Positions 20,672-30,300 of a stretch of DNA of 64,000 bases are shown in pieces. How positions within the stretch are numbered: position 1 is the first letter of the stretch; every line of letters begins with the position of its first letter. The notes beneath the pieces were generated by a model. That model searched no databases and was not told the DNA's origin. It saw only the letters and a program-made list of their open reading frames with translations. The position numbers and the translations under genes were made by a program. The DNA comes from Alentia gelatinosa (taxonomy: Eukaryota > Annelida > Polychaeta > Phyllodocida > Polynoidae), in assembly GCA_950022655.1 (NCBI GenBank), contig OX465579.1, positions 16,839,088 through 16,903,087 on the forward strand, read 5' to 3'.

Positions 20672-23600
20672 CTGGAAGAGATTGTTTGTTTGTTTGGTTT
20701 GATTTTACGTCCAGTCAACCATTATAGGTCCTTTCCAGACTTTCTCAAGGTTCTTTTACACCACTAGGGTGGTGATCGAATCTATGAGATGAATGCAGGT
20801 AGAAATCTCACCCCTACACATTTACCGAGGTGAGAGTTCTTTTACTTCCCACACCACATAGACATGCTATGAGAAGGATGGCCTTTGTTATAGCAGTAAA
20901 TCTACCACTGCTGGGGGTGGGACTCGAACCCACAATGTCTTACAACCTTGGGGTTACAAGTCCGGTGCTCTAACCACTGAGCTAACTCCCCACCCTCACC
21001 CTGGAAGAGAGTCCATACAGGGATGTCAGTTAGGGTCAGGGAAAAAAGGGGAAATATTTTCCATGTTGAAATTGCTGCCTCAGAGAGACTGAGAAAGCAT
21101 AGAAAACACACAGGCCTCCCAGTACCCCGCTTCCTCAATATAGGTTTTTAAAAAGGTTTTTAAAATAAAAATATAGGTTTTCAGAGGTTTTTCAATGCCC
21201 AAAATATAGGCTTTTATAGGTTTTTTGGGTTAACATATTCAGCATGATAGTCAAAATATAGTGAATCGCTCATTTTCAGTTCTAAAAGAATGTACTTAGT
21301 ATTAAATTGAAGGATGTTAGGATGTCTGGCTCATCAGATTATACCCAGCAAGCATGTATACACATATTGAGTTTCCGACAGGCATACCAGCCTGGCAAGA
21401 AGTCACACAAACTGTTGATTCTTTAACACTTTTAAGATCTCTTAAATACACTGATAATGTAGATTTCTTGTCATTTGGCAATCTGACTTTGTGTCAACTT
21501 AATTTCTAAACTTTCCTGTACACATCAATCTCCATGGCAGTGGAAAATAAAGGCTCTAGAAACAAAATATAGGTTTTTATAGGTTTTAAAGGTTTCACTG
21601 GGAGGCCTGAAAACATCACTGTTGCCAAGGAATGGGCTGAGGGTCTGTGGGGAGGTTCAAACCACTGTTTATTGGTGTAAATGAGGTTCAATTTACATTA
21701 TCATTGTTTCATACAGGGCTGTCAGTCGGGGCCAGGAATATGAGAGGAAATATTTGTCAAGGGAATTTACTGCCTCAGAAAGACTGAGAGAAACGTGGAA
21801 AACACATTGTTATTGGTCATGGAATGGGGCTGTGGTGTGTGGGGAGGTTTGAACAACTCCTGATAGTGTGAATAGGGATCAATTTATTTTCTCTTTGTTT
21901 TACACAAAAAGAAATTATAAACTGAAAAAGAGAACAAGGATTTCCTAGGAAAAGAGAAAAACTGCCATCTTTGTTTATACAAGAAAAATAAATTCTTTAA
22001 CTGGAAATTAAGAAGTGGATTTCCATGGAAAACTGGAAAACTGACATCCCTGGTCCATATCTAGATGGTAAACGTTTTAATTTCATTTTATTTTATCCTA
22101 CGGTGTTTTCTTTTTGATTCAGAAAGCAATACAGTTATGCTTCGCGGCAGATCTTCCTCTGTAGCTGGTACACATTTATGGAGTCTTTTGTATTTATACG
22201 ATTTTCGATGCAGTTCTGTATAAGAAGATAACGAGGAGAGTGAAGGAGAAATAAACAATACATAAATCGAGGAGCTATGCAAATGCTAGGCGCATACCTT
22301 GACATTAGGCAATTTTCATAGTGGAGTCTTATGCCGATACTATTCAAACTTAACCCTTTCACGCCGGGCACCTCTGGCAAAGCAATGTCTGTAAGGCTGT
22401 GTTTTGCACGGGGCCTAGCGTCAAGCTCTTTCCCCACCACGTAGCTTTTTCCAACCACGGATTCCGTATGGAAGTCCAATGGAACGAAGAAATTATACAC
22501 ACAATGTCTGTAAGGCTGGGTAGGGTGTTAGAATATACTGCCAGGGGATGAGTCTTTTCACGCCAATTATGATAATTTCACTGTTTGACCATGTGATAAA
22601 ACACGTTATCTTTAATATTACATTGTATTCTATGAGTATTTCAAAATCGTAAGTGTAATGTTATACCAACATTCTGTGAAAAATTCATCACTATTGATCA
22701 ATTATTTACAAAGTTGCTACACATAAACTATGATTTTGTGAGTCTTAGAAAATGATCCCTTGGGGCATCACCCGGCAACATCCGCCGATGCCTTAAGGTA
22801 TCATCCGGCCACATACGCCGATGCCTTAAGGTATCATCCGGCCACATACGCCGATGCTTTAAGGTATTAGCCAGCCACATACGCCGATGCTTTAAGGTAT
22901 CAGCCAGCCACATACGCCGATGCTTTAAGGTATTAGCCAGCCACATACGCCGATGCTTTAAGGTATCATCCCGCCACATACACCAATGATTTAAGGTATT
23001 ATCCGGCCACATACGCCGATGCTTTAAGGTATTATCCGGCCACATACGCCGATGCTTTAAGGTATTATCCGGCCACATACGCCGATGCTTTAAGGTATTA
23101 TCCGGCCACATACGCCGATGCTTTAAGGAATCAGCCGGTCACATACGCAGATGCTTTAAGGTATTATCCGGCCACATACGCCGATGATTTAAGGTATTAT
23201 CCGGCCACATACGCTGATGCTTTAAGGTATCATCCCGCCACATACACCGATGCTTTAAGGTACCATCCGGCCATGCGCTGCGCTAAAGGGTTAAAGTCTT
23301 ACCTGAACACAGAGTCGGTTACAGACGTTACAGTCAATTGCAGCATCCGGGAACTGCTCGTGGATGTACTGGTCCATTTCTAAAATACACCGTGTGGAGA
23401 GCATCACCCGTCCATCCTTGTTCTGAGAGAGAAACAGAGATGCAAGTGAGGTTTAAAAAAAAACATGGAAATATTTACACACCAATTTATAAATAATGAT
23501 ATAATGAATCAAGAACATTATTAATCAATAAAATATCTCACCCAATTAGCTATTGAGTATTGAGTACACTACTTTCACAGCTATGAAGTATGAGTTCCCA

Positions 23601-26600
23601 ATGTTAAGCCTATGGAGAAAAATACCAGGGCGAGATAATATAGAATCTCCTGCCTGAGTAAAGTGCTATTATTCTCCAACCATTTGTTTGAATTTCTAGG
23701 AACATAGAAAAAAGTTAAGGAAGTCATTTATATAATAGTTAACGTATAGTATATTATCATGTTGTATGTATTTGTACTTAAGTATGCATGTATCTATAAC
23801 CTGTAGTATTGTTTCATCATGGCACTTGTATAAACACCAAGACAGGTGGGGCGGGGGGGGGGGGGGGGGGGGTACATGGGTAGAGTTGGAGCAAGCATAA
23901 ATTACGTTAACTTCGGAAAGGTTAACAAATCTTTATTATAATACTGACTGTTACTTAAATTAAACATGTCTGTCATACTACAGTGGGGTTTATTAGTGTT
24001 GGCTGTTGAACATGAGTTATATATAAAAATTTCTTGTATGGAAGAATGAATCCTGTATTCGAATTCAAGAAACAAAAACCTTTAAAAAAAACAAACATTA
24101 TCTTTTCTTTATTTTATCTTATCGGAAAAAAATGAAAGGCACCCCCAGGCAGAAGACATCGGTTCTACTTTCCCGGTAACAAGATGAGACTCTCAGAGTG
24201 AGGAGTGAAATTTAACATTTAATATAAAAAGATTACCATGTCCAGCCATCCTTCCTCTCTTAATCTAGCAAGCAGATCCTGTGCATCTTTTTTGGACATT
24301 TTCCGCTCCAGCTGGTCGACCAGGATGAGGCAGTCCGTTGATGAAACAGTTCCTGTTTCCGACTCGACCACACTTTCGATCTGTTAAGAAAGGTAAATGA
24401 TCAACATCAAAACTAGTCAGATTTGAATCTAAAAAAAAATAATTCTGAACTGATATGCATATAAAGGATGGGGGCTAAATTGCTGTAAAGATTCATTGTA
24501 CTTCATTCTCAAAGGGGCCATCCATAAAGTATGTACGCAGAATTTCTGAAACTTTGGACCCCCAAACCCTCCCCGTCTTGTACGCAATAGACCAAAGAAG
24601 GAGCATACGCAAAATTTTCTAAATTGTTGACCCCCCACCCGCCCTAAGTGCGTACGTACTTTATGGATGGCCCCAAACCATTTCTACACTTATCTATACA
24701 AGATTTATCGACGAATAATTATCACAGGAGTACATCTGTCATGTGTCCTAGGAAGGGAGTATAAGAAAAGTTTTAAAAATTTTCATCGTAAGGGATTTTC
24801 ATATTTAGGGGGTAATTTAAAGAGTAGAGTAACCCTTCAAAAGAAAATGATATAAACAGCTTCTTAATTTTGACAATGAATGCCGATAGTGGCCAGGAAC
24901 AACTTGATAACTGCTATATGTGGCGTTGTAACACTTACGACTTTTTTAAAGAACTCATATTCATTTTCAGAATATGCTGAAGATAATCGTGATATGTCCG
25001 TTTCTGCTGTTGATGTCTGAAAGATAACAAAGCCGATTTCAGCTGAATATACTGACACATTTGTTAACAGTAGATTCATAGAGATTCTAAAACCGTAAAT
25101 TACCATCTCGTTTTCTGTGACTTATACAGCATGGTCAGGACGTTCTATTTAAATATCGCACATCATGTTAATGTTGGAGTGATTCTAGAGGATATTTAAG
25201 TCTGTAATAGAATGAAATGGTTTCAATGATATCATGGTTATACTTACTAGTCCATAATACTGGGCTCCAGTCTGTTCCGATACAGCTTTCTTAACTTCAA
25301 GGTGCAGCGGTGTAAGGTGGTTATTGATAGCACGGACCCAGTCCACCAGCAAGTTTTGTTCAGGGTCCACTGTAATTAAAAAACAGTGGCGTTTAAACAG
25401 GAGATGTTGGAGTCTGCCATGATACTTGAAATAATCTACGCTATTCTTCGTAGCTAGCATGCTTCTGTTTTCAGCAGGTGACCTTCGGATGGTTTATGGA
25501 CGCCTTGAGCCCAGGACGATTTGAGCCCTGGATGCCTTGAGCCTTTCTGTGGACGCCTAGAGTCTACCCTGTGGATGCCTTGAGCCAACACGTTTTGGTG
25601 GCCTTGAGCCTCTAGATGTAAAAACTTTCAAAAATCCATTATACTAGTTCATAGTCATATATACACAACCCTATTCTAACCCTAAGCCTCCAATAAGAAG
25701 TAAAATAAGGGTAGGCTCAAGGCGACCACAGGGTAGGCTCAAGGCGTCCACGTTTTCGCGCTAACAGAAGGATCAAGCAGTAAGAGGCTCAAGGCGTCCA
25801 ATTCCCCTGACGGTTACTACACTTTTTTTCGAATTTATGTCAGAACTCTGTCAAGAATTGACATAGGAACTTTGAAGAAAGATCAGTAGATAGCTACACT
25901 CACCTACAGATGTGCGGGAAACAGATAGTGAGTTTATATTTTGATTCACAATATGAATAGGAAACAATTGATTATTTGGTGTTGTTTGTTGTCGGTTTTC
26001 AGCAGGTGACAGGCGGACTCTACGCTTTTTTTCGAATTTATGTCAGAACTCTGTCAATAATTGACGTAGGAATTTCAAATAAAGATCAATACCCCAGTAG
26101 ATAGCTCAACATGTATGGAAAACAGTTTGTAAGTTCATATTTTGATTCATGATACTTGATAGGCAACATATGATTATTTGTCATTGTTTGTTACGCGGTT
26201 TGCCGCGAGTGCGACAATTAGTTGTAACGAGATTCCACTCAGATTGTGTTTATCACTTTTAGATTGCGTTTACCCTAGATCTAGTACGAGAAACTAGTTA
26301 GTAGGTAAAGTATTCACCCCTGATCTCTATTCAGGGGTGAACAGCTGTCCAATGTTAATTGGCGAGGCACTTTGCATTTTGGGAATCAGCGAGGAAGACT
26401 GGAGGGCTCTATGGCAGAGGAACCCGGCCCTGTACAGGGCCGGGTAAACTGGCTAAGCTGTTAGTGTTACTTGTGTAAGGAAGGCAGAGTTGTAAATCAT
26501 TCTTCCTGGTCATCCACTGGTCCGAACAATTCACACAGTAGTGGTGTTCGACATGGTTCAATACTCACATGAATCAGCTCTGCATGCCAATTTAAAAGCC

Positions 26601-26683
26601 GATTTCACTTCCTGACTGACAAGAATGCCACGGGACATAAACGATTGGAGAAAAAGTTGTTGTGCTTTGCTTAAACCAGGCAT
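20510..26683 (-). CDS. NSMCE1: NSMCE1 (Nse1), SMC5/6 complex RING-like subunit, six exons
   Basis: Seen: six minus-strand exons, 26683-26569, 25369-25248, 25016-24939, 24380-24237, 23422-23303 and 20671-20510. All use AG acceptors and GT donors and join in one frame to 246 residues. The order matches Nse1: an N-terminal winged-helix region (about residues 1-150, with YSENEYEFFKK and SSTDCLILVDQLERK), then ILEMDQYI, then a C-terminal RING-like domain with Cys184, Cys187, Cys197, Cys200, His205, Cys208, Cys221 and Cys226, ending near WPHE. Known of the family: Nse1 pairs with Nse3 (MAGE) and Nse4 in the nuclear SMC5/6 complex for DNA repair and has weak ubiquitin-ligase activity. The length is close to the vertebrate protein. 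Odd: the last cysteine pair is spaced CX4C, where vertebrates have CX2C as I recall. The first ATG at 26683 fits the family start. It is divergent from the LYSMD gene. Confidence 0.95.
20669..21010 (-). mobile_element. tRNA-derived SINE inserted at the NSMCE1 exon 6 acceptor
   Basis: Seen: the perfect 13-bp direct repeat ACCCTGGAAGAGA flanks the insert at 20669-20681 and 20998-21010. The insert reads on the minus strand. It starts with a tRNA-like head that has an A box (GTTAGCTCAGTGGTTAGAGC) and a B box (GGGTTCGAGTCCCA), continues with an unrelated body containing CAGTGGTAGATTTACTGC, and ends in an AAAC-type tail. The anticodon arm does not pair, so it is not a functional tRNA gene. A second family member is at about 33770-33900. 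Confidence 0.9.
21018..22052. mobile_element. hAT-like nonautonomous element in NSMCE1 intron 5
   Basis: The ends are CAGGGATGTCAGTT and AACTGACATCCCTG, flanked by the 7-bp direct repeat GTCCATA at 21011-21017 and 22053-22059. The interior holds two diverged copies of a GTCAGTYRGGG...CTGCCTCAGARAGACTGAG stretch (21023-21090 and 21722-21790). No transposase is seen. Related ends occur at 38995-39247 and 50986-51272. The hAT assignment is inferred from the CAGGG-type ends. Confidence 0.7.
22354..23290. mobile_element. TTAA-flanked element with internal 33-bp minisatellite, NSMCE1 intron 5
   Basis: TTAA at 22350-22353 and 23291-23294 flanks short inverted ends (CCCTTT.../...AAAGGG). The right part is a tandem array of a 33-bp unit, described separately. 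A shorter relative with the same ends and three units is at 44222-44593, and a fragment starts at 8951. The shared interior includes a CATGTGATAAAACACGTTAT-like stretch. The TTAA duplication resembles piggyBac-type targeting, but no transposase is present. Confidence 0.7.
22755..23282. repeat. 33-bp minisatellite, about 16 units
   Basis: The unit is close to CACATACGCCGATGCTTTAA + GGTATTATCCGGC, repeated with a few substitutions. Because 33 is a multiple of three, the minus strand stays open as an 11-residue repeat (MWPDNTLKHRR-like, 22728-23111). That reading frame is a by-product of the array inside an intron, not a gene. Confidence 0.9.
23303..23422 (-). CDS. NSMCE1: NSMCE1 exon 5 (residues 154-193), first zinc-ligand pair
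   Basis: 120 nt, in phase, with acceptor TCTCAG and donor GTAAGACT. It encodes KDGRVMLSTRCILEMDQYIH and the CNVC pair (Cys184/Cys187), ending CVQ. A TTAA-flanked transposon begins 8 nt past the donor. Confidence 0.94.
23530..23645. repeat. Second module of a foldback in NSMCE1 intron 4
   Basis: TATCTCACCCAATTAGC to GGGCGAGATAA with the exact core CAATGTTAAGCCTATGGAG. No hairpin module is beside it. Confidence 0.65.
23857..23873. repeat. Poly-G tract in NSMCE1 intron 4
   Basis: A run of about 17 or more G residues within GTGGGGCGGGG.... Length may be affected by sequencing. Confidence 0.85.
24237..24380 (-). CDS. NSMCE1: NSMCE1 exon 4 (residues 106-153)
   Basis: 144 nt, in phase, with acceptor TTAACAG and donor GTAATC. 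It encodes IESVVESETGTVSSTDCLIL, then VDQLERKMSKKDAQDLLARL and REEGWLDM. This is the most conserved stretch of the winged-helix region. Confidence 0.94.
24514..24674. mobile_element. MITE with GGGGCCATCCATAAAGTA ends, NSMCE1 intron 3
   Basis: Inverted ends of about 26 bp with one mismatch (GGGGCCATCCATAAAGTA...), flanked by AAA on both sides. It lies between exons 4 and 3. Relatives are at 38472-38640, 59395-59511 and 63070-63195. The interiors share ACGCAATAGAACAAAGAAGG-like text. Confidence 0.8.
24939..25016 (-). CDS. NSMCE1: NSMCE1 exon 3 (residues 80-105)
   Basis: 78 nt, in phase at both ends, with acceptor TTTCAG and donor GTAAGT. It encodes TSTAETDISRLSSAYSENEY and then EFFKKV. By recall, the spacing between YGL and the SENE motif equals that in the vertebrate protein, which supports both splice sites. 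Confidence 0.92.
25248..25369 (-). CDS. NSMCE1: NSMCE1 exon 2 (residues 39-79)
   Basis: The acceptor TTACAG lies at 25370 and above, and the donor is GTAAGT at 25247. The exon is 122 nt and encodes DPEQNLLVDWVRAINNHLTP followed by a stretch ending in AQYYGL. The region corresponds to the first winged-helix part of Nse1. Confidence 0.92.
25490..25810. mobile_element. Element with subterminal GGACGCCTTGAGCC repeats, NSMCE1 intron 1
   Basis: Multiple GGAYGCCTTGAGCC copies lie in direct orientation at the left and inverted at the right (GGCTCAAGGCGTCC). The right end reads as CAGGGGAATTGGACGCC on the minus strand. A second copy is at 29148-29440 with the same two ends. Clustered subterminal repeats resemble hAT-type transposase binding sites. 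The class is inferred. Confidence 0.65.
25810..26210. repeat. Tandem pair of a TTCGAATTTATGTCAGAACT repeat
   Basis: The text CGAATTTATGTCAGAACTCT, AATTGACRTAGGAA and ATATTTTGATTCA occurs twice about 215 bp apart. Inverted copies are at 27870-28050 and 34990-35300, so this family surrounds the shared promoter. Confidence 0.7.
26569..26683 (-). CDS. NSMCE1: NSMCE1 exon 1 (residues 1-39, part)
   Basis: ATG at 26683-26681, followed by MPGLSKAQQLFLQSFMSRG, which matches the family N-terminus. The donor GTGAGT follows at 26568. The exon is 115 nt and ends after the first base of codon 39, which exon 2 completes as Leu. Confidence 0.9.
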
Positions 26684-27223
26684 GATTTTCGCGGTAACTG
26701 CAAGCTGAACGGAAGTCTCGCTGGTTCTTAGCTCTGGTAATATGCATATGCCAGCTACCAGCTAGAGCCGTAGCCGATTACCGGTGGTGCGTTCTTATAC
26801 GCAGCGTTTGTACGAGAAGTACCATCGAAATCTCTAAACACTGCGCGACTCGGCGAGTGTCGCAGTGTGAAAGAAAATGTGACTGGTACCATGTTCACTA
26901 CAACAAGGAAGAAGAGGCCAACTGATCCCTGAGTGCCGACGACGGGGACCCAGCCTGTAGACTCCTATCCCGTTCTCGGCGGCGGAAGCGAAAGGTCATG
27001 TGATGCTGAGCATCGTACCAGCTGTGATACGGAATCGAATGACAGAACCTTTACTTTCACTCTTGTTGCTTTCTGAATTGAACGGATCAGAATTACAGTT
27101 CCGTACTACAATGTAGGCATCAATGACTCGAACTGCAGATCGGAAGAGTGTTCATATTATAGGCGGTGAAACCCACCAGACTAGTTAAGGTCTGATTGAC
27201 ACTGTGAGTGTGACCAGTCTAAA
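26684..27223. promoter_or_regulatory. Shared head-to-head upstream region of NSMCE1 and LYSMD
   Basis: These 540 bp separate the two divergent start codons, so both 5' UTRs and core promoters should lie here. The region is more GC-rich than its surroundings and lacks the MITE signatures found on either side. I see no convincing TATA box. Bidirectional promoter use is inferred from the geometry. Confidence 0.6.
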
Positions 27224-27391
27224 ATGGCCGAGGGAGGACAGAATGAGAGAGCGAGCTTCGGGAAGATCGCTAGGAATCAAACGAAGTATGGAACAAATAC
27301 CAAAGCTACGCTGACCAATGAAACTTATCTAAAGCACCATATCAAGCCAGGGGATACACTGCAGGGAATAGCATTGAAATACTCTAGCACG
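27224..27391 (+). CDS. LYSMD1: LYSMD exon 1 (residues 1-56)
   Basis: ATG GCC GAG start, with the first half of LysM at its end (HHIKPGDTLQGIALKYSST). The donor GTGAGT is at 27392. Read-through into the intron gives a 120-residue ORF that stops at 27586 and has no LysM second half, which supports splicing here. Confidence 0.9.
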
Positions 27392-30300
27392 GTGAGTGTC
27401 AACTGTCTCAGTGTCTGTAGTTCTCAAACACCAAGCAGGTGCACTTTCCATCAAAGTATCATTATCACTTCCCTTCCCAGCTCATACTGTGTAATCCAAG
27501 ACACTACGCTTCATAGCCAGCATATTTGGGACACTTCGCATCGTGGATTGGACGCTACGCTTTGTTTTGGCAAGATAGCGCGATGATCGACTTGGACGTT
27601 ATGCTTAGTTTTTATGCTCTGTATATGTCCTTTTGACAATCGAACTAGCATTATATATCAAGTAAAAAGCTATCTAGACTCTAGTAACTGCCACTTTGTT
27701 AGCTACATAGCGGGTTTTATTTGGAGTTTCTCTGTTATTCTAGGCAGCTGACATAGAATTCAAGGGCTGTTTCAACGAAGCATAGTGTCCATCTGTCACC
27801 TCTCGAAAACTGAACCATGCTGGCAGTGAAGCGTTGTGTCCAGGAATACTGGACACTACGCTTGGTAGCCAACACTTCCTTATCAGGAGGCGACGTTCTT
27901 GCACTCACAGCGAATTGCTTAGCAATGGCAAATAATCATATGTTACCTATCAATAACTGTTTCCCCGCACATCTTTAGCTATCCACTGATCTTTAGTTGA
28001 AGTTCCTATGTCAATTATTGACAGAGTTCTGACATAAATTCGAAAAACAAGTGTATTGTCTGTCAGTGATTCCTAGTCTTACCGGCCTCTAGGCTGTTCC
28101 GGCCCCCGAGCGTTTCCGGCCCCCGAGCGCGACCGGCCCCTAGGCGTTACCGGCCCCCGAGCGCTTCCGGCCCCCGTATTTTTTTCGCGCACCCGCACAC
28201 GCATTCACGGCTTTTTTACCGCGAATGAAAATGCATATACCATTCAGAAAAGTAATATGCGCCTAAAGAATAATGTGTTTAAGACATTATGAACAGTTTT
28301 TTTTATTTTATAAAGGTTGCCTTTATACAGTTTGATGAATAGATCACATTGATATCTAATGGCTATGGTACCTTTTATAAGTATAACTGTAATAAGGACT
28401 AACTCTATACTATACTAGAAAATCTGATTAATTAGATTACAATAAAAGTGTTTGGTGAAATATATGTGTGTGTTTGTTGCTTTTAGGGTAAAAGCTCAAA
28501 TGCGGAGCCTCTTTCGAAAACGGCGCCATGTCAGTGTCAACTTATATCAATGCATAGCCGAATCACTCAGTAAAACATAACCTTAAACCTAACCCTAAAC
28601 CTAACCCTACCCTAAAGTAGGGTTAGGTTTAGGGTTAGCCTTAATCCTAACCCTAAAATAGGAACGCCGAAAGATCGTAGGCTACCCGGTGCGTCCCTAT
28701 GCTATAAGCTAGAGGCCCCGGATCTGCGCTTTTACCCCATTGGTAACATATTTATCACCCGAAATGTATTTGGGGGCCGGATGCGCCGAGGCCGGACCCG
28801 CCGAGGGGCCGGACACTCCATCACGGCCGGGGGCCGGACGCGCCTAGGGGCCGGAACAACCTGGTACCCTGTCAGTCACCCACTAAAACCGAAGCATGCT
28901 GGCTACAAAGTGTAGCATCTAGATACTGTGTCCAGATACCATCCTGTACTACAAGACTAGACTGAGTACTGGTAGTGCTAAACCTACCGCACCATGACGA
29001 AATTGATTAGTGAAGGTACTCGCCCTACTACACTGTCATAACCTCTCTAATTGAAGATAATTCACTGCATACTTGATTGTCACCATTGTGCACTCCACCT
29101 ACATGTATAAAAAATATCATCGGTATCTGGACATTATGCTTTGTTGCCAGGGGAATTGGACGCCTTGAGCCCACCCCGTGGACGCCTTGAGACTATCCGT
29201 ATTTAATTCTGATCGGCGGGTTAGGGTTAGAATCAGGTTGGGTAAAGGTTAGGGTCCTGTATATATGACTATAAACCAGTATAAATGCACTTTTCAAAGT
29301 TTTCACACTAAGAGGCCCAAGGCCACCAAAACAGGGTAGGCTTAAGGCGTCCACAGGGTAGGATCAAGGCGTCAACAGAAAGGCTCAAGTTGTCCAGGGC
29401 TCAAATCATCCTGGGCTCAAGGCGTCCATAAACCAGAACTTTGTCTAGAATTGAAGTAGAAACTCCAAATAAGAATTGTCTTGTAGCTAACAAGGTTGTA
29501 ACCACTATATTTAGTTTTTACAGGCTGGTTTGATTGTCAAAAAGACATAAACATAGTATTAATGAAATTACATGATGTGTACTAAGATTAAACTGGAAAC
29601 CCACAGTACTAATAGTGGACATCGACAAGAGTTCCAAATGATATTCTCCAGTGTTTAGAGTGGAAAGAATTTTCACTCTTCAATGATAACCACTTTCTAA
29701 GTATTACCCTTTATGAATATATTTCCTTTGATACATACACACAAATATAAATCCATCAACATAAAATAATAAAAAAAAATATATATATATATAAAAAATA
29801 TTAAAAAAATAAGATAAAATAACACAGTCCATGATCACCGACACCCACTTTCATGCCTTTGATAGGTACCTTTGTGTTCATTTGCGGGATTGTGTGCAGT
29901 ACTCCCCCAAATCCCTTCCCCTGATAACCCTATCGTATCACTGTTAGTGATCAGATTACGACTACTACTGATAAAGGAAGGTTACACTGAGTGGATCCTC
30001 AAGTGGATTCATTCGCTGATGACCCAAGGTATCATGATTTCCAAGTGCATCAATCTTCTATATAAGTGGGGACAGAATAATAATTGTGTTTAGGAAATGA
30101 GGCAAGAAGATCTGTCCCCAGTGAGATGCTATCATGAAGTGAGAGCGCGAACATTGTCATCTGTTAAAAAGCAAAACAAAAAAGTTTAAGGAACCAACAA
30201 GTTTTGATCAAATTTGTCTTTCTTCACAAGATCGATGCAGAGCGATATATGAATGAGGCGACAGCTGAGTGAAATTTTGTTTGTGATTTATATATGTCTT

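Noticed and set aside
20909..20990. tRNA-Thr-like gene on the minus strand
   Set aside because: The A and B boxes are good but the anticodon stem does not pair, and it is the head of a SINE with target duplications.
20902..21138. 78-residue ORF with GEGGELAQWLEHRTCNPKVV
   Set aside because: It is the SINE tRNA-like head in translation. It matters only as the tail of a possible mis-spliced NSMCE1 form.
22728..23111. 127-residue minus-strand ORF with MWPDNTLKHRR repeats
   Set aside because: It is the translation of the 33-bp intronic minisatellite. The unit is divisible by three, so the frame stays open by construction.
22755..23282. CRISPR-like array
   Set aside because: The 33-bp units are contiguous with no spacers, in an intron of a eukaryotic gene.
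27224..27586. 120-residue unspliced form of the LYSMD first exon
   Set aside because: After residue 56 it runs past a GTGAGT donor into intron and lacks the second half of the LysM domain.
28573..28660. A true telomere or chromosome end
   Set aside because: The TTAGGG-like units are degenerate, inverted and internal to an element with an 8-bp target duplication.
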